Assembly: GCA_026129685.1 (NCBI GenBank)
Contig: JAHCHO010000008.1
Location: 62,001-126,000, forward strand
Direction: 5' to 3'
From: Fimbriimonadaceae bacterium
GTDB lineage: Bacteria > Armatimonadota > Fimbriimonadia > Fimbriimonadales > Fimbriimonadaceae
DNA: 64,000 nucleotides
The position numbers and the translations under genes are program-made. Under the pieces are notes generated by a model. That model worked only from the letters and a program-made list of their open reading frames with translations. It was not told the DNA's origin and did not search any database. Below, in pieces: positions 44,329-52,288 of this stretch. The stretch's first letter is position 1, and every line of letters begins with the position of its first letter.

Positions 44329-44979
44329 GTGCGGAAGGCGTGCCTCGACGCCGGCCAAAGCGACCTCGCCCCGCCCCACGCGATCGTCACCCAAACGCTC
44401 TCGCTGCTTCTTGCCGGCTCCGACGAGGCACGCGCCGTCTCCTCGACCGAAATCCGCGATCGAGTCTGGGAATCGCTCGCCACCTTGGCCGCCGATCCCT
44501 CGGTGGGCGACGACTACGACCAGATTCGCCGCGCCTGGGAGAGTCACGAGGCCCACGACAAGCCCCGCGAAGAGGTCGCCGCACCGACGCGCGGCATCGC
44601 CGTCGCGGAGAAGCCCCTCGAGACCCCGGTCCATACGGTGGGGAACCACTCCACGATCTGGGGGCACCGGATCGGACCGGAGGCTTGGCGCATCTTCGAA
44701 GAGATCGTCCGGGTAAACGGCATTACCGAGGTCGTCTTCGGGCCCTTCCAGAACACGGGCAACCCGCCGCGCAAGCCCCACGTTCGCCTCGTCGCCTCGA
44801 AGATCCCCAACCACATCGAAGGGAAATGCTACGACAAGGGCCCAAAGGGCACCCTGCAGACGTTCCAGATCCGGGTCGCCAACCCCGAAGAGCGGGATAC
44901 GATCCTACGGGTGGTTCGTGACCATCTTGTCTCCCTCGGCCACGTGCGTTCGAGCGCCTTCGAGCCCGTGGACGTGTAA
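44329..44979 (+). CDS. ATP-cone-like domain and unknown C-terminal domain, downstream part of the interrupted gene
   Basis: A 216-aa frame beginning at a GTG with no close ribosome site, in the same frame as the gene at 43864 and following its TAG at 44296-44298. Joined across the stop, KRDGTT-x-PFAREKLASAVRKAC then SSTEIRDRVWESLATLAADP reads as an ATP-cone, the nucleotide-binding module of ribonucleotide reductases and NrdR. A GAG-to-TAG change would explain the stop. The region after residue 95 (WGHRIGPEAWRIFEEIVRVN, then RLVASKIPNHIEGKCYDKG) is not recognised. It may be a dead fragment, a separate small protein, or the readthrough part of a 371-residue protein. Confidence 0.6.
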   Translation: MRKACLDAGQSDLAPPHAIVTQTLSLLLAGSDEARAVSSTEIRDRVWESLATLAADPSVGDDYDQIRRAWESHEAHDKPREEVAAPTRGIAVAEKPLETPVHTVGNHSTIWGHRIGPEAWRIFEEIVRVNGITEVVFGPFQNTGNPPRKPHVRLVASKIPNHIEGKCYDKGPKGTLQTFQIRVANPEERDTILRVVRDHLVSLGHVRSSAFEPVDV

Positions 44980-45017
44980 CTAGGGCCGGTCGGGGTCCCC
45001 TCGGTAAACTCCGCGCG

Positions 45018-46046
45018 ATGAGCGACCTCGTCATTGGCGTCGATCTTGGCGGCACGAACGTCCGGGCGTGTGCTTTCACCCCCGGCGGGGCGCGCGCTAC
45101 GGAGACCTTTACGAACCCTTCCCGCGCCCAAGAGGGGATCGAACCGGTGATCGACGCGTTGGGCCACACGATCATGCAGGCGCTGGAGGCCGCCCGGACG
45201 CGTCCCCGGGCGGTCGGCATCGCCATCCCCGGCCACATCGACAACGCGCGCGGGCTCGTTCGCTGGGCGCCCAACTTCGGTTCTTACGTGGACGGAGTCT
45301 TTCGCTACTGGGTGGACGTGCCCATCCGTGAGCCGCTCCAACGCCGGATCGGCGACCTACCGATCCTCATGAACAACGATGCCAATCTGGCGGCCCTGGG
45401 CGAATACCTGTTCGGCTCCGGAAAGGGGAAGGCGAAGACCCTCGTCATGTTCACCCTTGGGACCGGGGTCGGTGGCGGCGTGGTGATGTCTCCCGACTCC
45501 GTTCTCGGAGAGGCGCGGGGACCGCTCGTACTGATCGGCGGCAATCTCGGCGGCGCCGAACTCGGCCACTTTGTGGTGAGCGACGGCGGCGTCGAGTGCA
45601 ACGCGGGAAGTTACGGCGCGCTCGAAGCCTATTGCCAGAGGGACGCCATCATCCGGCGCGCCCAGCATCAACTCCGTCGGGGCCGCAAATCGCTCTTGCT
45701 CGACCTGTGCGAGGGCGACCTGAGCAAGGTCACGCCCCGACTCATCAGCGAGGCCGCCGACAAGGGCGACGACGTCGCGATCGAGGTCTGGGAGGATGTC
45801 GGCCACTACCTCGGCATCGGCATCGGGAGCGCGATCAACGTGTTCGCCCCGGAGGTCGTCGCCATCGGGGGCCAGATCTCCAAGGCGGGGGAGTGGATTC
45901 TTGGTCCCGCCCGCAAGACGGCCCGCAAGGTGGGCGTGCCCCAGCTGTTCGATTTCGCCACCATCACGCTGGCCGAAGAACTCGACGACGCGGGGATGCT
46001 TGGCGGCGCCGCCCTGGCGGTGGAGGGCCTCAAATGGAACCGCTAG
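45018..46046 (+). CDS. ROK-family protein, putative sugar kinase with altered zinc site
   Basis: A 342-aa protein of the ROK (repressor, ORF, kinase) family. The phosphate-binding loop GVDLGGTNVRAC (7-18), GIAIPGHIDN, the catalytic Asp in ILMNNDANLAALGEYLFGSG and LGTGVGGGVV are intact, so glucose- or sugar-kinase activity is likely. The signature normally reads CxCGxxGCxE; here it is ECNAGSYGALE, with only the first Cys kept, so the structural zinc is probably lost. No helix-turn-helix precedes the domain. The 3' end overlaps a small frame at 46034 by 13 nt. Confidence 0.9.
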   Translation: MSDLVIGVDLGGTNVRACAFTPGGARATETFTNPSRAQEGIEPVIDALGHTIMQALEAARTRPRAVGIAIPGHIDNARGLVRWAPNFGSYVDGVFRYWVDVPIREPLQRRIGDLPILMNNDANLAALGEYLFGSGKGKAKTLVMFTLGTGVGGGVVMSPDSVLGEARGPLVLIGGNLGGAELGHFVVSDGGVECNAGSYGALEAYCQRDAIIRRAQHQLRRGRKSLLLDLCEGDLSKVTPRLISEAADKGDDVAIEVWEDVGHYLGIGIGSAINVFAPEVVAIGGQISKAGEWILGPARKTARKVGVPQLFDFATITLAEELDDAGMLGGAALAVEGLKWNR

Positions 46047-46192
46047 ACCCCGTCGCCTTCACCCGGAAGACCGTGGTCATCGAGGGGGACCGGAACCTCT
46101 ACGTCTACGAGTTTGCGCCCGAAGCGCCGAACGAGCGGGAACCCGAGGCGGAAGGCACCGGGGAGCGGGACGAGCCGCCTAGTTCACGCTGA
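46034..46192 (+). CDS. Small acidic protein of unknown function
   Basis: A 52-aa frame starting inside the 3' end of the ROK gene (13-nt overlap). The first half is strand-like (VAFTRKTVVIEGDRNLYVYE); the second is acidic, Glu/Pro-rich and disordered. The overlap and the ordered N-terminal half make a real coupled gene plausible. Its stop overlaps the convergent HNH gene by 14 nt. Confidence 0.45.
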   Translation: MEPLDPVAFTRKTVVIEGDRNLYVYEFAPEAPNEREPEAEGTGERDEPPSSR

Positions 46193-46718
46193 GCCGCGAG
46201 AATTCTTTGAACTGCGGCAGGTAGTACCGCCACTCCTCGTTGTGCTGGGCCTTCAAGTAGAGGGGCAGCGAGAGGTAGGGGACGTAGTGCGGGCGTCGCG
46301 GCGTTCGGGCGAGCCGCATACCCGCCTGTTGCGGCGTCTTGTCGCCCTTTTTCAGGTTGCACTTGCGGCAACAGGCCACCAGGTTTTCCCAGCTGTCCGG
46401 TCCGCCGACCCACCTTGGCACGATATGGTCGATGGTCAGGTCCCGTCCCCTCGTTCCACAGTACTGGCAGGTGTAGTCGTCGCGGGCGAGGATGGAGTGG
46501 CGCGAGAGCCGGAGTTGAGGCATCGGACGCCGAACGTGGTACCGCATCACCAGGATCGAGGGCGCGTCGAACGCGCCGCGGGCGGTGCGAACCGGACGGC
46601 TCCGCTGGTGAATCACGTCGGCCTTTCCCAGCAGCACCAACGACATCGCCCGGCGCAACGACGTGACGTTGAGGGGTTCGTAGTTCGCGTTGAGGACGAG
46701 GACTTCGTGGACGGCCAA
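46179..46718 (-). CDS. HNH endonuclease-family protein
   Basis: A 179-aa protein. The N-terminal part (VLVLNANYEPLNVTSLRRAM, then GKADVI) is typical of the conserved bacterial HNH proteins found widely beside housekeeping genes. The HNH core is CQYCGTRGRDLTIDHIVPRW, with the zinc-ribbon pair completed by CCRKCNLKKGDK near residue 133; the catalytic His is in DHIVPR. The family cleaves or nicks nucleic acid, but this cellular role is unknown. It is preceded by a 303-bp region with two hairpins and is the last gene of that minus-strand run. Confidence 0.9.
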   Translation of the reverse strand: MAVHEVLVLNANYEPLNVTSLRRAMSLVLLGKADVIHQRSRPVRTARGAFDAPSILVMRYHVRRPMPQLRLSRHSILARDDYTCQYCGTRGRDLTIDHIVPRWVGGPDSWENLVACCRKCNLKKGDKTPQQAGMRLARTPRRPHYVPYLSLPLYLKAQHNEEWRYYLPQFKEFSRLSVN

Positions 46719-46760
46719 GTGGATCGCTCCTTAGGTTCGGACGGGACTCAAGCAACGAAA

Positions 46761-46794
46761 AGGGGCTCGCATGCACGGACGCACGCGAGCCCCT
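46761..46794 (-). terminator. Perfect 10-bp hairpin upstream of the HNH gene
   Basis: AGGGGCTCGC pairs perfectly with GCGAGCCCCT around a 14-nt loop. On the minus strand TTTCGTTGC follows, a short T-rich tail, so it may end transcripts from the NlpC/P60 side or attenuate the HNH gene that starts 43 bp further on. Confidence 0.5.
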
Positions 46795-46966
46795 AGGGCT
46801 CGAGACCCGCGCGCTCGTATTATCGTGTCGCCCCACGTCGGGGGCTGAACGAAGTACGCGGACAACATGCCACGGTCTCGTGCCATAGAGTTATCTTATC
46901 AGACGAACGGTGGGGCGGGAAGGACGCGCCGCGATCCGCTCCGTGCGGCAGGTCGCGAAGCGGAGA

Positions 46967-46993
46967 GGGCCGCCGCTCCAGCAGCGGCGGCCC
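46967..46993 (-). terminator. Perfect 11-bp GC hairpin after the NlpC/P60 gene
   Basis: GGGCCGCCGCT and AGCGGCGGCCC pair around a 5-nt loop, 28 nt after the stop of the wall hydrolase gene at 47022. No T-run follows, but the stem is very stable. Likely the terminator of that gene. Confidence 0.6.
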
Positions 46994-47021
46994 GGGAAGG
47001 GATGTCGGATCGAGCGAAGTC

Positions 47022-48722
47022 TCAGCGGCGGGCTCCGACCAGGATGCGTCGCCAGTAGTTCTTGCGCAGGTCGTCGATGTTCACGCCACCGCGGCTCGAA
47101 CTGCTGTGGATGAACTTGTTGTCGCCGATGTAGATGGCGGTGTGGCCGACCTTGCCCCGCTTGTACTCCCAGAAGTACAGCCGGTCGCCGGGTCGCAGGT
47201 CTTCCAGTTTCTCCACCGGCTGGCCGACCTTGGCCTGTTCCGCCGCCGTCCGGGGCAGTCGCTTGCCGTACTTGCCGAACAGCCGCATCACGAAACCGGA
47301 GCAGTCGATGCCGTTCTCCAGGTCGGTACCGCCCCAGACGTACTTGGTGCCCATGTAGCGCTTTCCGAACTCGATCATCTCGCTGGCGAAGCCCTCCATC
47401 ACGGGTGCGCCGGGGTTGGCCGCGCCGCCCAGGTAGCCGCTCAGCGAACCCGTTACCACGTCGTTGGCGGGGCCGCCGTAAGTGGGTCGGCTGCCGTTCG
47501 TCGGGCGGGGCGTCGGACGCGGACTCGGTCTGCTCGTCGTCGGACGCGGACGCTCGGGGGCGGGAGGAGGCGCCATTCCGGGCACGCTGACCGTGCGTTC
47601 GGCGGAGTAGGCGACCAGGCCGGCGGCGTCTCGAACCCCCACGCGCAGTCGGTACGCCATCGGCTTCCAGCCGGGGTTGGCGGGGAAGTCGCAGTAGCTC
47701 GCAAAGTCGAAGCCGTCCTCACGATCGTTCGGCTCCACCGCCGCCAGGTACGAGGTCTTGCCGTCCGGCGACGTCATCTCCACCCAGGCGTCTTCCACCG
47801 GGTAGGTGCCTTTGGCGGAGAAGGTCATCGGGACCATCTGGCCACGGGCCGCCACGTCGCCCTCCAGCTCCGTCCGAGTAACGGCCAGACGGTGCGTGGA
47901 GGGGGCTTTCAGGTCGCTCGAGAACTGTCGGGCGGGAACGACGCTCTTGGGGGTCGAGGGGCTTGCCCAGCACAGCTTCACGCCGGCCGGCTCGCGGACC
48001 ACGTAGTACTCGAACCGGAAAGACATCGCGCGGCCGGCCTGCAGCATCAACTTGGCCTCCGGGTTCGTCCGGCCGCCCCTGGTCTTCTCCAGGACGCGCT
48101 TGCCGTCCAGATACAGCGTGTAGCCGTTCTCGCTCTCCACGGAGAACGTGTACTCCTCGCTGTACTCGGGGGTCAGGCGGCCCTCCCAGACCACGCTGAA
48201 GCCCTTGTTCGCCATGGCGGGGTTGTTGGTGCCGGCCCAGTCGAACCAGACCGTCGCGTCGGTGCGGAAGGTCGTCATCCGGCCCAGCCGGTCGTCGGCG
48301 TAGTATTCGCCCTTCAGCCCGTTGCCGGATCGGACGGCGCCACGGCCGGTCACCACGACCGACCTTTCGGCCAAGGTGGTCTCGGCGCCCGCGTCGTCCT
48401 TCGTGAACAGGCGAACCTGGTGAACCAGGTCGCGCGGGCCTTGGTTCTCGGGCAGGCGCAGGGCTTCCGACCACTGGGTCTGCCCGTTCAGCCGCTCGAC
48501 CTGGAACAGCCGAACCGTCTGCTTGGTGCCGTCGGGGCGGGTCACTTCGGCCAGCACCTCGTCCGGATTGCTTCCGGCGGGAAACTTGGCGGCCAGTTCG
48601 ACGTTACCGCCGTAGAACGGCAGGCGGTCTCGGCTCACCGAGGCTTCTTGAGTCTGGCCGGTACCCGTCAGGGCCGCGACCGTGGCCAGGACTGCTTGCG
48701 TTTTGTACGATTTGTGCGACAT
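47022..48722 (-). CDS. PA14-domain NlpC/P60 cell-wall peptidase
   Basis: A 566-aa exported protein. A weak signal region (about 8-25) is followed by an Ig-like segment, then a PA14 carbohydrate-binding domain (about 135-265; GLKGEYYADDRLGRMTTFRT, FSVESENGYTLYLDGKRVLE). More beta domains and a Pro/Arg-rich linker (about 395-420) lead to a C-terminal NlpC/P60 domain with the catalytic Cys in NGIDCSGFVMRLFGKYG and His in GHTAIYIGDNKFIHSSS. It probably cuts peptide bonds in peptidoglycan, with PA14 giving wall or glycan binding. A perfect CRP-type palindrome lies 64 bp upstream of the start, and a strong hairpin follows the stop. Confidence 0.93.
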   Translation of the reverse strand: MSHKSYKTQAVLATVAALTGTGQTQEASVSRDRLPFYGGNVELAAKFPAGSNPDEVLAEVTRPDGTKQTVRLFQVERLNGQTQWSEALRLPENQGPRDLVHQVRLFTKDDAGAETTLAERSVVVTGRGAVRSGNGLKGEYYADDRLGRMTTFRTDATVWFDWAGTNNPAMANKGFSVVWEGRLTPEYSEEYTFSVESENGYTLYLDGKRVLEKTRGGRTNPEAKLMLQAGRAMSFRFEYYVVREPAGVKLCWASPSTPKSVVPARQFSSDLKAPSTHRLAVTRTELEGDVAARGQMVPMTFSAKGTYPVEDAWVEMTSPDGKTSYLAAVEPNDREDGFDFASYCDFPANPGWKPMAYRLRVGVRDAAGLVAYSAERTVSVPGMAPPPAPERPRPTTSRPSPRPTPRPTNGSRPTYGGPANDVVTGSLSGYLGGAANPGAPVMEGFASEMIEFGKRYMGTKYVWGGTDLENGIDCSGFVMRLFGKYGKRLPRTAAEQAKVGQPVEKLEDLRPGDRLYFWEYKRGKVGHTAIYIGDNKFIHSSSSRGGVNIDDLRKNYWRRILVGARR

Positions 48723-48786
48723 TTCCGACTTCCCTCGTCCGTCTGGGGCGGACGAAGGGAGTTTCGCCCGTGGAGAGGGATTCGGA

Positions 48787-48802
48787 TGTGATGCAGATCA
48801 CA
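48787..48802. promoter_or_regulatory. CRP/FNR-type operator, perfect TGTGA-N6-TCACA palindrome
   Basis: TGTGATGCAGATCACA matches the CRP consensus half sites exactly, with the favoured inner T and A. It is centred about 72 bp upstream of the ATG of the PA14-NlpC/P60 gene (minus strand), a usual place for an activator. The regulator is not encoded in this window. Confidence 0.55.
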
Positions 48803-48889
48803 CGATGCGGGACGCGGGAACATGGTTCTCGGAAACGGGTACCGACGGACCGATCACGGTTGGCCCGGGTTGGGGACCTTCTGTGAACG

Positions 48890-51800
48890 TCAGGAGGCGG
48901 ACCCCTCGTCCGCTTCGTTCGTGACCGGCCATTCGTAGGTTCGGTTCAGAAACGTCCGGTTCAGCCAGCGGGTGAAGTCGTCCACATAGGTGTGCATGAT
49001 CGGGATGTCGAACAGGGACAGGATCGTGCCCGAGATCAGGCCGCCGACGATCGCCATGGCGAGCGGCTGGTAGGCGTCCAGGCCGGTCTTCGGTGCGAAG
49101 GCGATCGGGAGCATCACGACGAGGGTGATGCCGGCCGTCATGAGGATCGGTCGAAGTCGATCCGGGCAGGCGGAGGAGATGGCGTCGTCGCGCGGGATTC
49201 CTTTGTCGCGGTACTTCATGATGAGGTCGATCATGAGGACGGCGGTGGTGATGTCCATGCCGGTGAGCACGATGATCCCAAGGATCGAGACGGTGCTGAA
49301 GGCCTGGTGGGCGAGCCAGAGGGCGACGAACACGCCCGCCAACTCGAGCGGGAGCGAGGCCAGCATCTGGAGCGGCTGGAGGAAACCGCGGAATTGAACG
49401 ACCAGCACCAGGTACATCAGGGCCAATGCGAGGCCGAGTCCCTGGAGAAGGCGTCGAAACGAGTCCATCATCTGGGTCATGTCGCCGCGCATCTCCATCC
49501 CGTAGCCGGGCGGAAAGTTGACGGGCTCGATCCCGAGTTTCGGGTTGCCGCCGTAGGCGTTCGCCACGAGGTTCATGACCACGTCCATGCTGGGCAGATC
49601 GCCGATGCGGTAGTAGCCGGTGACGCCCACCACCCGCTTGAGGCCGTCGCGCTCGATCGCGGTCGGGGCGCTCTCGCGCACGACGCGGGCCACCGACTTG
49701 AGCGGTATCTGGCGTCCGTCCGGGGCCGAGAGGTACAGCGATTCCAGGTCGTCGTCCGTCCGGCGGTCGTCCTGGTCGTAACGAACCAGGACCGTGTTCT
49801 GGCGGAGGTTCGGCAATCGATACCACTCGTTGGTGAGCCCACCCCGCGTCGCGTAGTAGGCTTGCTGGGCGATCTGGTCGGGGCTGAGGCCGACCTCCTG
49901 GGCCCGCTGTAGGTCCACCTCGATGCGGTGATCCGGCATCCCCATCGTCCAGGTTTTGCCCGGTTGGTACATCTCCGGCATCCGACCGGCCACCGCCAGC
50001 ACCTCGTCCCCGATTCGGTTCAGCTCGTGGAGGTCCGGGCCATAGATGTTCACGTGGATCGGCGCGGCGGCGGTCGCCATTACGTCGGACCCCATTTCTT
50101 TGATCTGGAACCGGCGGATGCCGGGAATGGTCGCGAGCGCTTCTTTCTGGACGGAGTCCATGACGTCGAAGATCGTCCGCTTGCGGGCGTCCTTGTCCGA
50201 GAACGTGAGCATCATCGCCGCCCCGTTGACGGCGGGCATTTGGTAACCGGTGAAGAACGGCGACCAGGTCTCGAACATGGACTCCGCGCCGACCTCGATG
50301 CTGGCCTTCTCGAGTTCCGGGTGTTTCTTCAGGATGCCCTCGAGCTGCCGGACCGCTCGCTCGGTACCTTCGAACGAGGTGCCGGGCTGCATCTCCAGGA
50401 ACCCGCTGGCTTGACCCGTGTCGGCCAGCGGCATCATCTCCGAGCCGATGAAGTAGTAGAACGAACCGCCCAGGATCAGGGTCGCGAGGACGCGGGTGAA
50501 ATTTGCGAATCGGTGCTTCAGGAGCCAGCGGATCGTGCGTCCGTAAGCGCCTTCCAGCCGATCGAGTCCCCTCTGAAAGGGGTCGAGCACCCGGTAGAGG
50601 AGGCCCAGCACGGGGCGCTTGCGTTCCTCGTCGCGAACGCTTTCCGGCCGGAGCAGGTTGGCGCAGAGGAGGGCGGTCAGGGTGAAGCTGACGAGCATCG
50701 AGGCGAGAAGCCCGAAAATGAGGGGCCAGACCAGTTCGACGAACATGAGGCCGACGATTCCGCCCGAGAAGACCAGGGGAAGGAGGGCGAGAACGATCAT
50801 CAGGGTGGAAGCGATGACGGCGAGGCGGACCTCGGCGATGCCGTCGATGGTCGCCTGCTTGGGCGCCTTGCCCATCCGCAGATGCCGTTCGACGGCATGG
50901 ATGTCGATGATCGAGTCGTCCACCAGACGCCCAATGCTGAGGAGCAGGCCGATCAGCGTGCCGCTGTTGAACGACATGCCGAAGGGCGCCATCATCAGGA
51001 TGGCGATGGCCAGGCTGGTGGGCAGGGTCACCATCGCGATGAGGGTGCCGCGCCACTCGCCCAAAAACAGGAAGACGACGAGGGCGGTGAGGAGGACGGC
51101 CACAAGCAACTCGTGCCAAACGTTGCCGAACAGGACCTCGACGAAGTGAGCGTTGTCGTAGGCGACCTCGAAGGTGAGTCCGGGGTTCTCGCGCTCCAGG
51201 GACTCCACGACCGCCATCACGGCGGGTACCACCTCCGCCGAACTTGCGCCCGGGTTCTGGATCACGCTCACCGAGATGGAGGGGTGGGACCGGCCCGCCT
51301 TTCCGTCGTAGTAGCGGTAGGCGCTGCGGCGCTCCCAGTGCGCGTCGATCACGCGGGCAACGTCTCGCACGTAGACGACCCTGGGTGAGGCGGCGCCTTC
51401 GGCGCGAGGAAGGGAGGGACTGGGCGGGGCCATGCCGCCACCCATCCCCATCGCTCCTCCGGTGGAGGAGGGACGAGGACTCCCGGTTCCGGGCGAGACG
51501 ATCGGGTAGTTCGCCACGTCCTCGGCGCTCGCCGCGCGGGATTCGACCCGGACGATGCCCTCTCGCTCGCCATCGGTGATCGTGCCGCCGGAGGCGGCGA
51601 CGTTCGCCCGGTCGATCGCGTCGCGCACGTCCAGGATCGAAAGCCGGTAGGCGGCGAGTTTCTCGCGGTCCACCACCACTTGGAGCTGTCGGCGGTACCC
51701 GCCGAACGGGACGACGGAGTACACGTTGGGGACGGCCTTGATGCGCTGGACGGCGGTGTTGTCGGCGAACTCGCGCACCTTCACCGGGTCCCATCCCTTG

Positions 51801-52288
51801 GCGGGATCGCCGCGAAGCGACAGGGTCAGGATGGGCAGGTTGAGGGGATCGATCGGGACCACGAACGAGGGTTTCAGGTTCGCGCCGGTGGCCGGGAGGT
51901 TCGCCTGGGTGACGTTCATCAGGGCCTGAACGTCGGTGATCGCCCGTTGCATGTCGGTGCCGTAAGGGAACTCGAGCGTCACGATCGAGAACCCGTCCTG
52001 GGAGGTGCTCCGCACGTAGCGCAGGCCCTTCACGTTCACGAGCTGTTCTTCGATCGGCTTGGAGACGTAGGTCTCCATCTCCTGGGCGGAAAGCCCGGGC
52101 ATCATCGTGACGACGCCGACCATCGGGCTCTCGACGTAGGGGGCGAACCGACGCGGAATCTTCGCCAGCGCGAGGCCCGCCAGACAGAGCATGGCGACGA
52201 AGAACGCGATCACCGCGTAGGGGTGCTCGATGCTCCACTTGTGGATCATGTGGAGCGCGTTCAGGCGGCGCGCTCGAGGGACGCTCAT
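48890..52288 (-). CDS. RND efflux permease (AcrB/CusA superfamily)
   Basis: A 1132-aa inner-membrane proton-driven pump that exports substrates across both membranes with its adaptor and TolC-like partner. The usual plan is visible: membrane helix near residue 18-38, large periplasmic loop, TM4 with the proton-relay Asp pair in GRLVDDSIIDIHAVERHL, second loop, and GIIVLTGMDITTAVLMIDLI in the second half. A Gly/Met/Ser/Pro-rich insertion (GGAMGMGGGMAPP) lies in the first periplasmic loop near residue 275. A metal substrate is inferred from the operon, not from the pump. ATG 52288 overlaps the adaptor stop (ATGA). Confidence 0.93.
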   Translation of the reverse strand: MSVPRARRLNALHMIHKWSIEHPYAVIAFFVAMLCLAGLALAKIPRRFAPYVESPMVGVVTMMPGLSAQEMETYVSKPIEEQLVNVKGLRYVRSTSQDGFSIVTLEFPYGTDMQRAITDVQALMNVTQANLPATGANLKPSFVVPIDPLNLPILTLSLRGDPAKGWDPVKVREFADNTAVQRIKAVPNVYSVVPFGGYRRQLQVVVDREKLAAYRLSILDVRDAIDRANVAASGGTITDGEREGIVRVESRAASAEDVANYPIVSPGTGSPRPSSTGGAMGMGGGMAPPSPSLPRAEGAASPRVVYVRDVARVIDAHWERRSAYRYYDGKAGRSHPSISVSVIQNPGASSAEVVPAVMAVVESLERENPGLTFEVAYDNAHFVEVLFGNVWHELLVAVLLTALVVFLFLGEWRGTLIAMVTLPTSLAIAILMMAPFGMSFNSGTLIGLLLSIGRLVDDSIIDIHAVERHLRMGKAPKQATIDGIAEVRLAVIASTLMIVLALLPLVFSGGIVGLMFVELVWPLIFGLLASMLVSFTLTALLCANLLRPESVRDEERKRPVLGLLYRVLDPFQRGLDRLEGAYGRTIRWLLKHRFANFTRVLATLILGGSFYYFIGSEMMPLADTGQASGFLEMQPGTSFEGTERAVRQLEGILKKHPELEKASIEVGAESMFETWSPFFTGYQMPAVNGAAMMLTFSDKDARKRTIFDVMDSVQKEALATIPGIRRFQIKEMGSDVMATAAAPIHVNIYGPDLHELNRIGDEVLAVAGRMPEMYQPGKTWTMGMPDHRIEVDLQRAQEVGLSPDQIAQQAYYATRGGLTNEWYRLPNLRQNTVLVRYDQDDRRTDDDLESLYLSAPDGRQIPLKSVARVVRESAPTAIERDGLKRVVGVTGYYRIGDLPSMDVVMNLVANAYGGNPKLGIEPVNFPPGYGMEMRGDMTQMMDSFRRLLQGLGLALALMYLVLVVQFRGFLQPLQMLASLPLELAGVFVALWLAHQAFSTVSILGIIVLTGMDITTAVLMIDLIMKYRDKGIPRDDAISSACPDRLRPILMTAGITLVVMLPIAFAPKTGLDAYQPLAMAIVGGLISGTILSLFDIPIMHTYVDDFTRWLNRTFLNRTYEWPVTNEADEGSAS

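Larger units (their letters stand above)
46719..47021. other. Intergenic region of 303 bp with two hairpins
   Basis: No convincing protein frame is seen. It contains two strong inverted repeats, listed separately, and the ribosome site and probable promoter of the HNH gene. An AT-richer patch near 46885-46905 (ATAGAGTTATCTTATCAG) stands out in this GC-rich DNA and could hold a promoter; I could not assign -35 and -10 boxes. A small RNA is possible. Confidence 0.4.
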
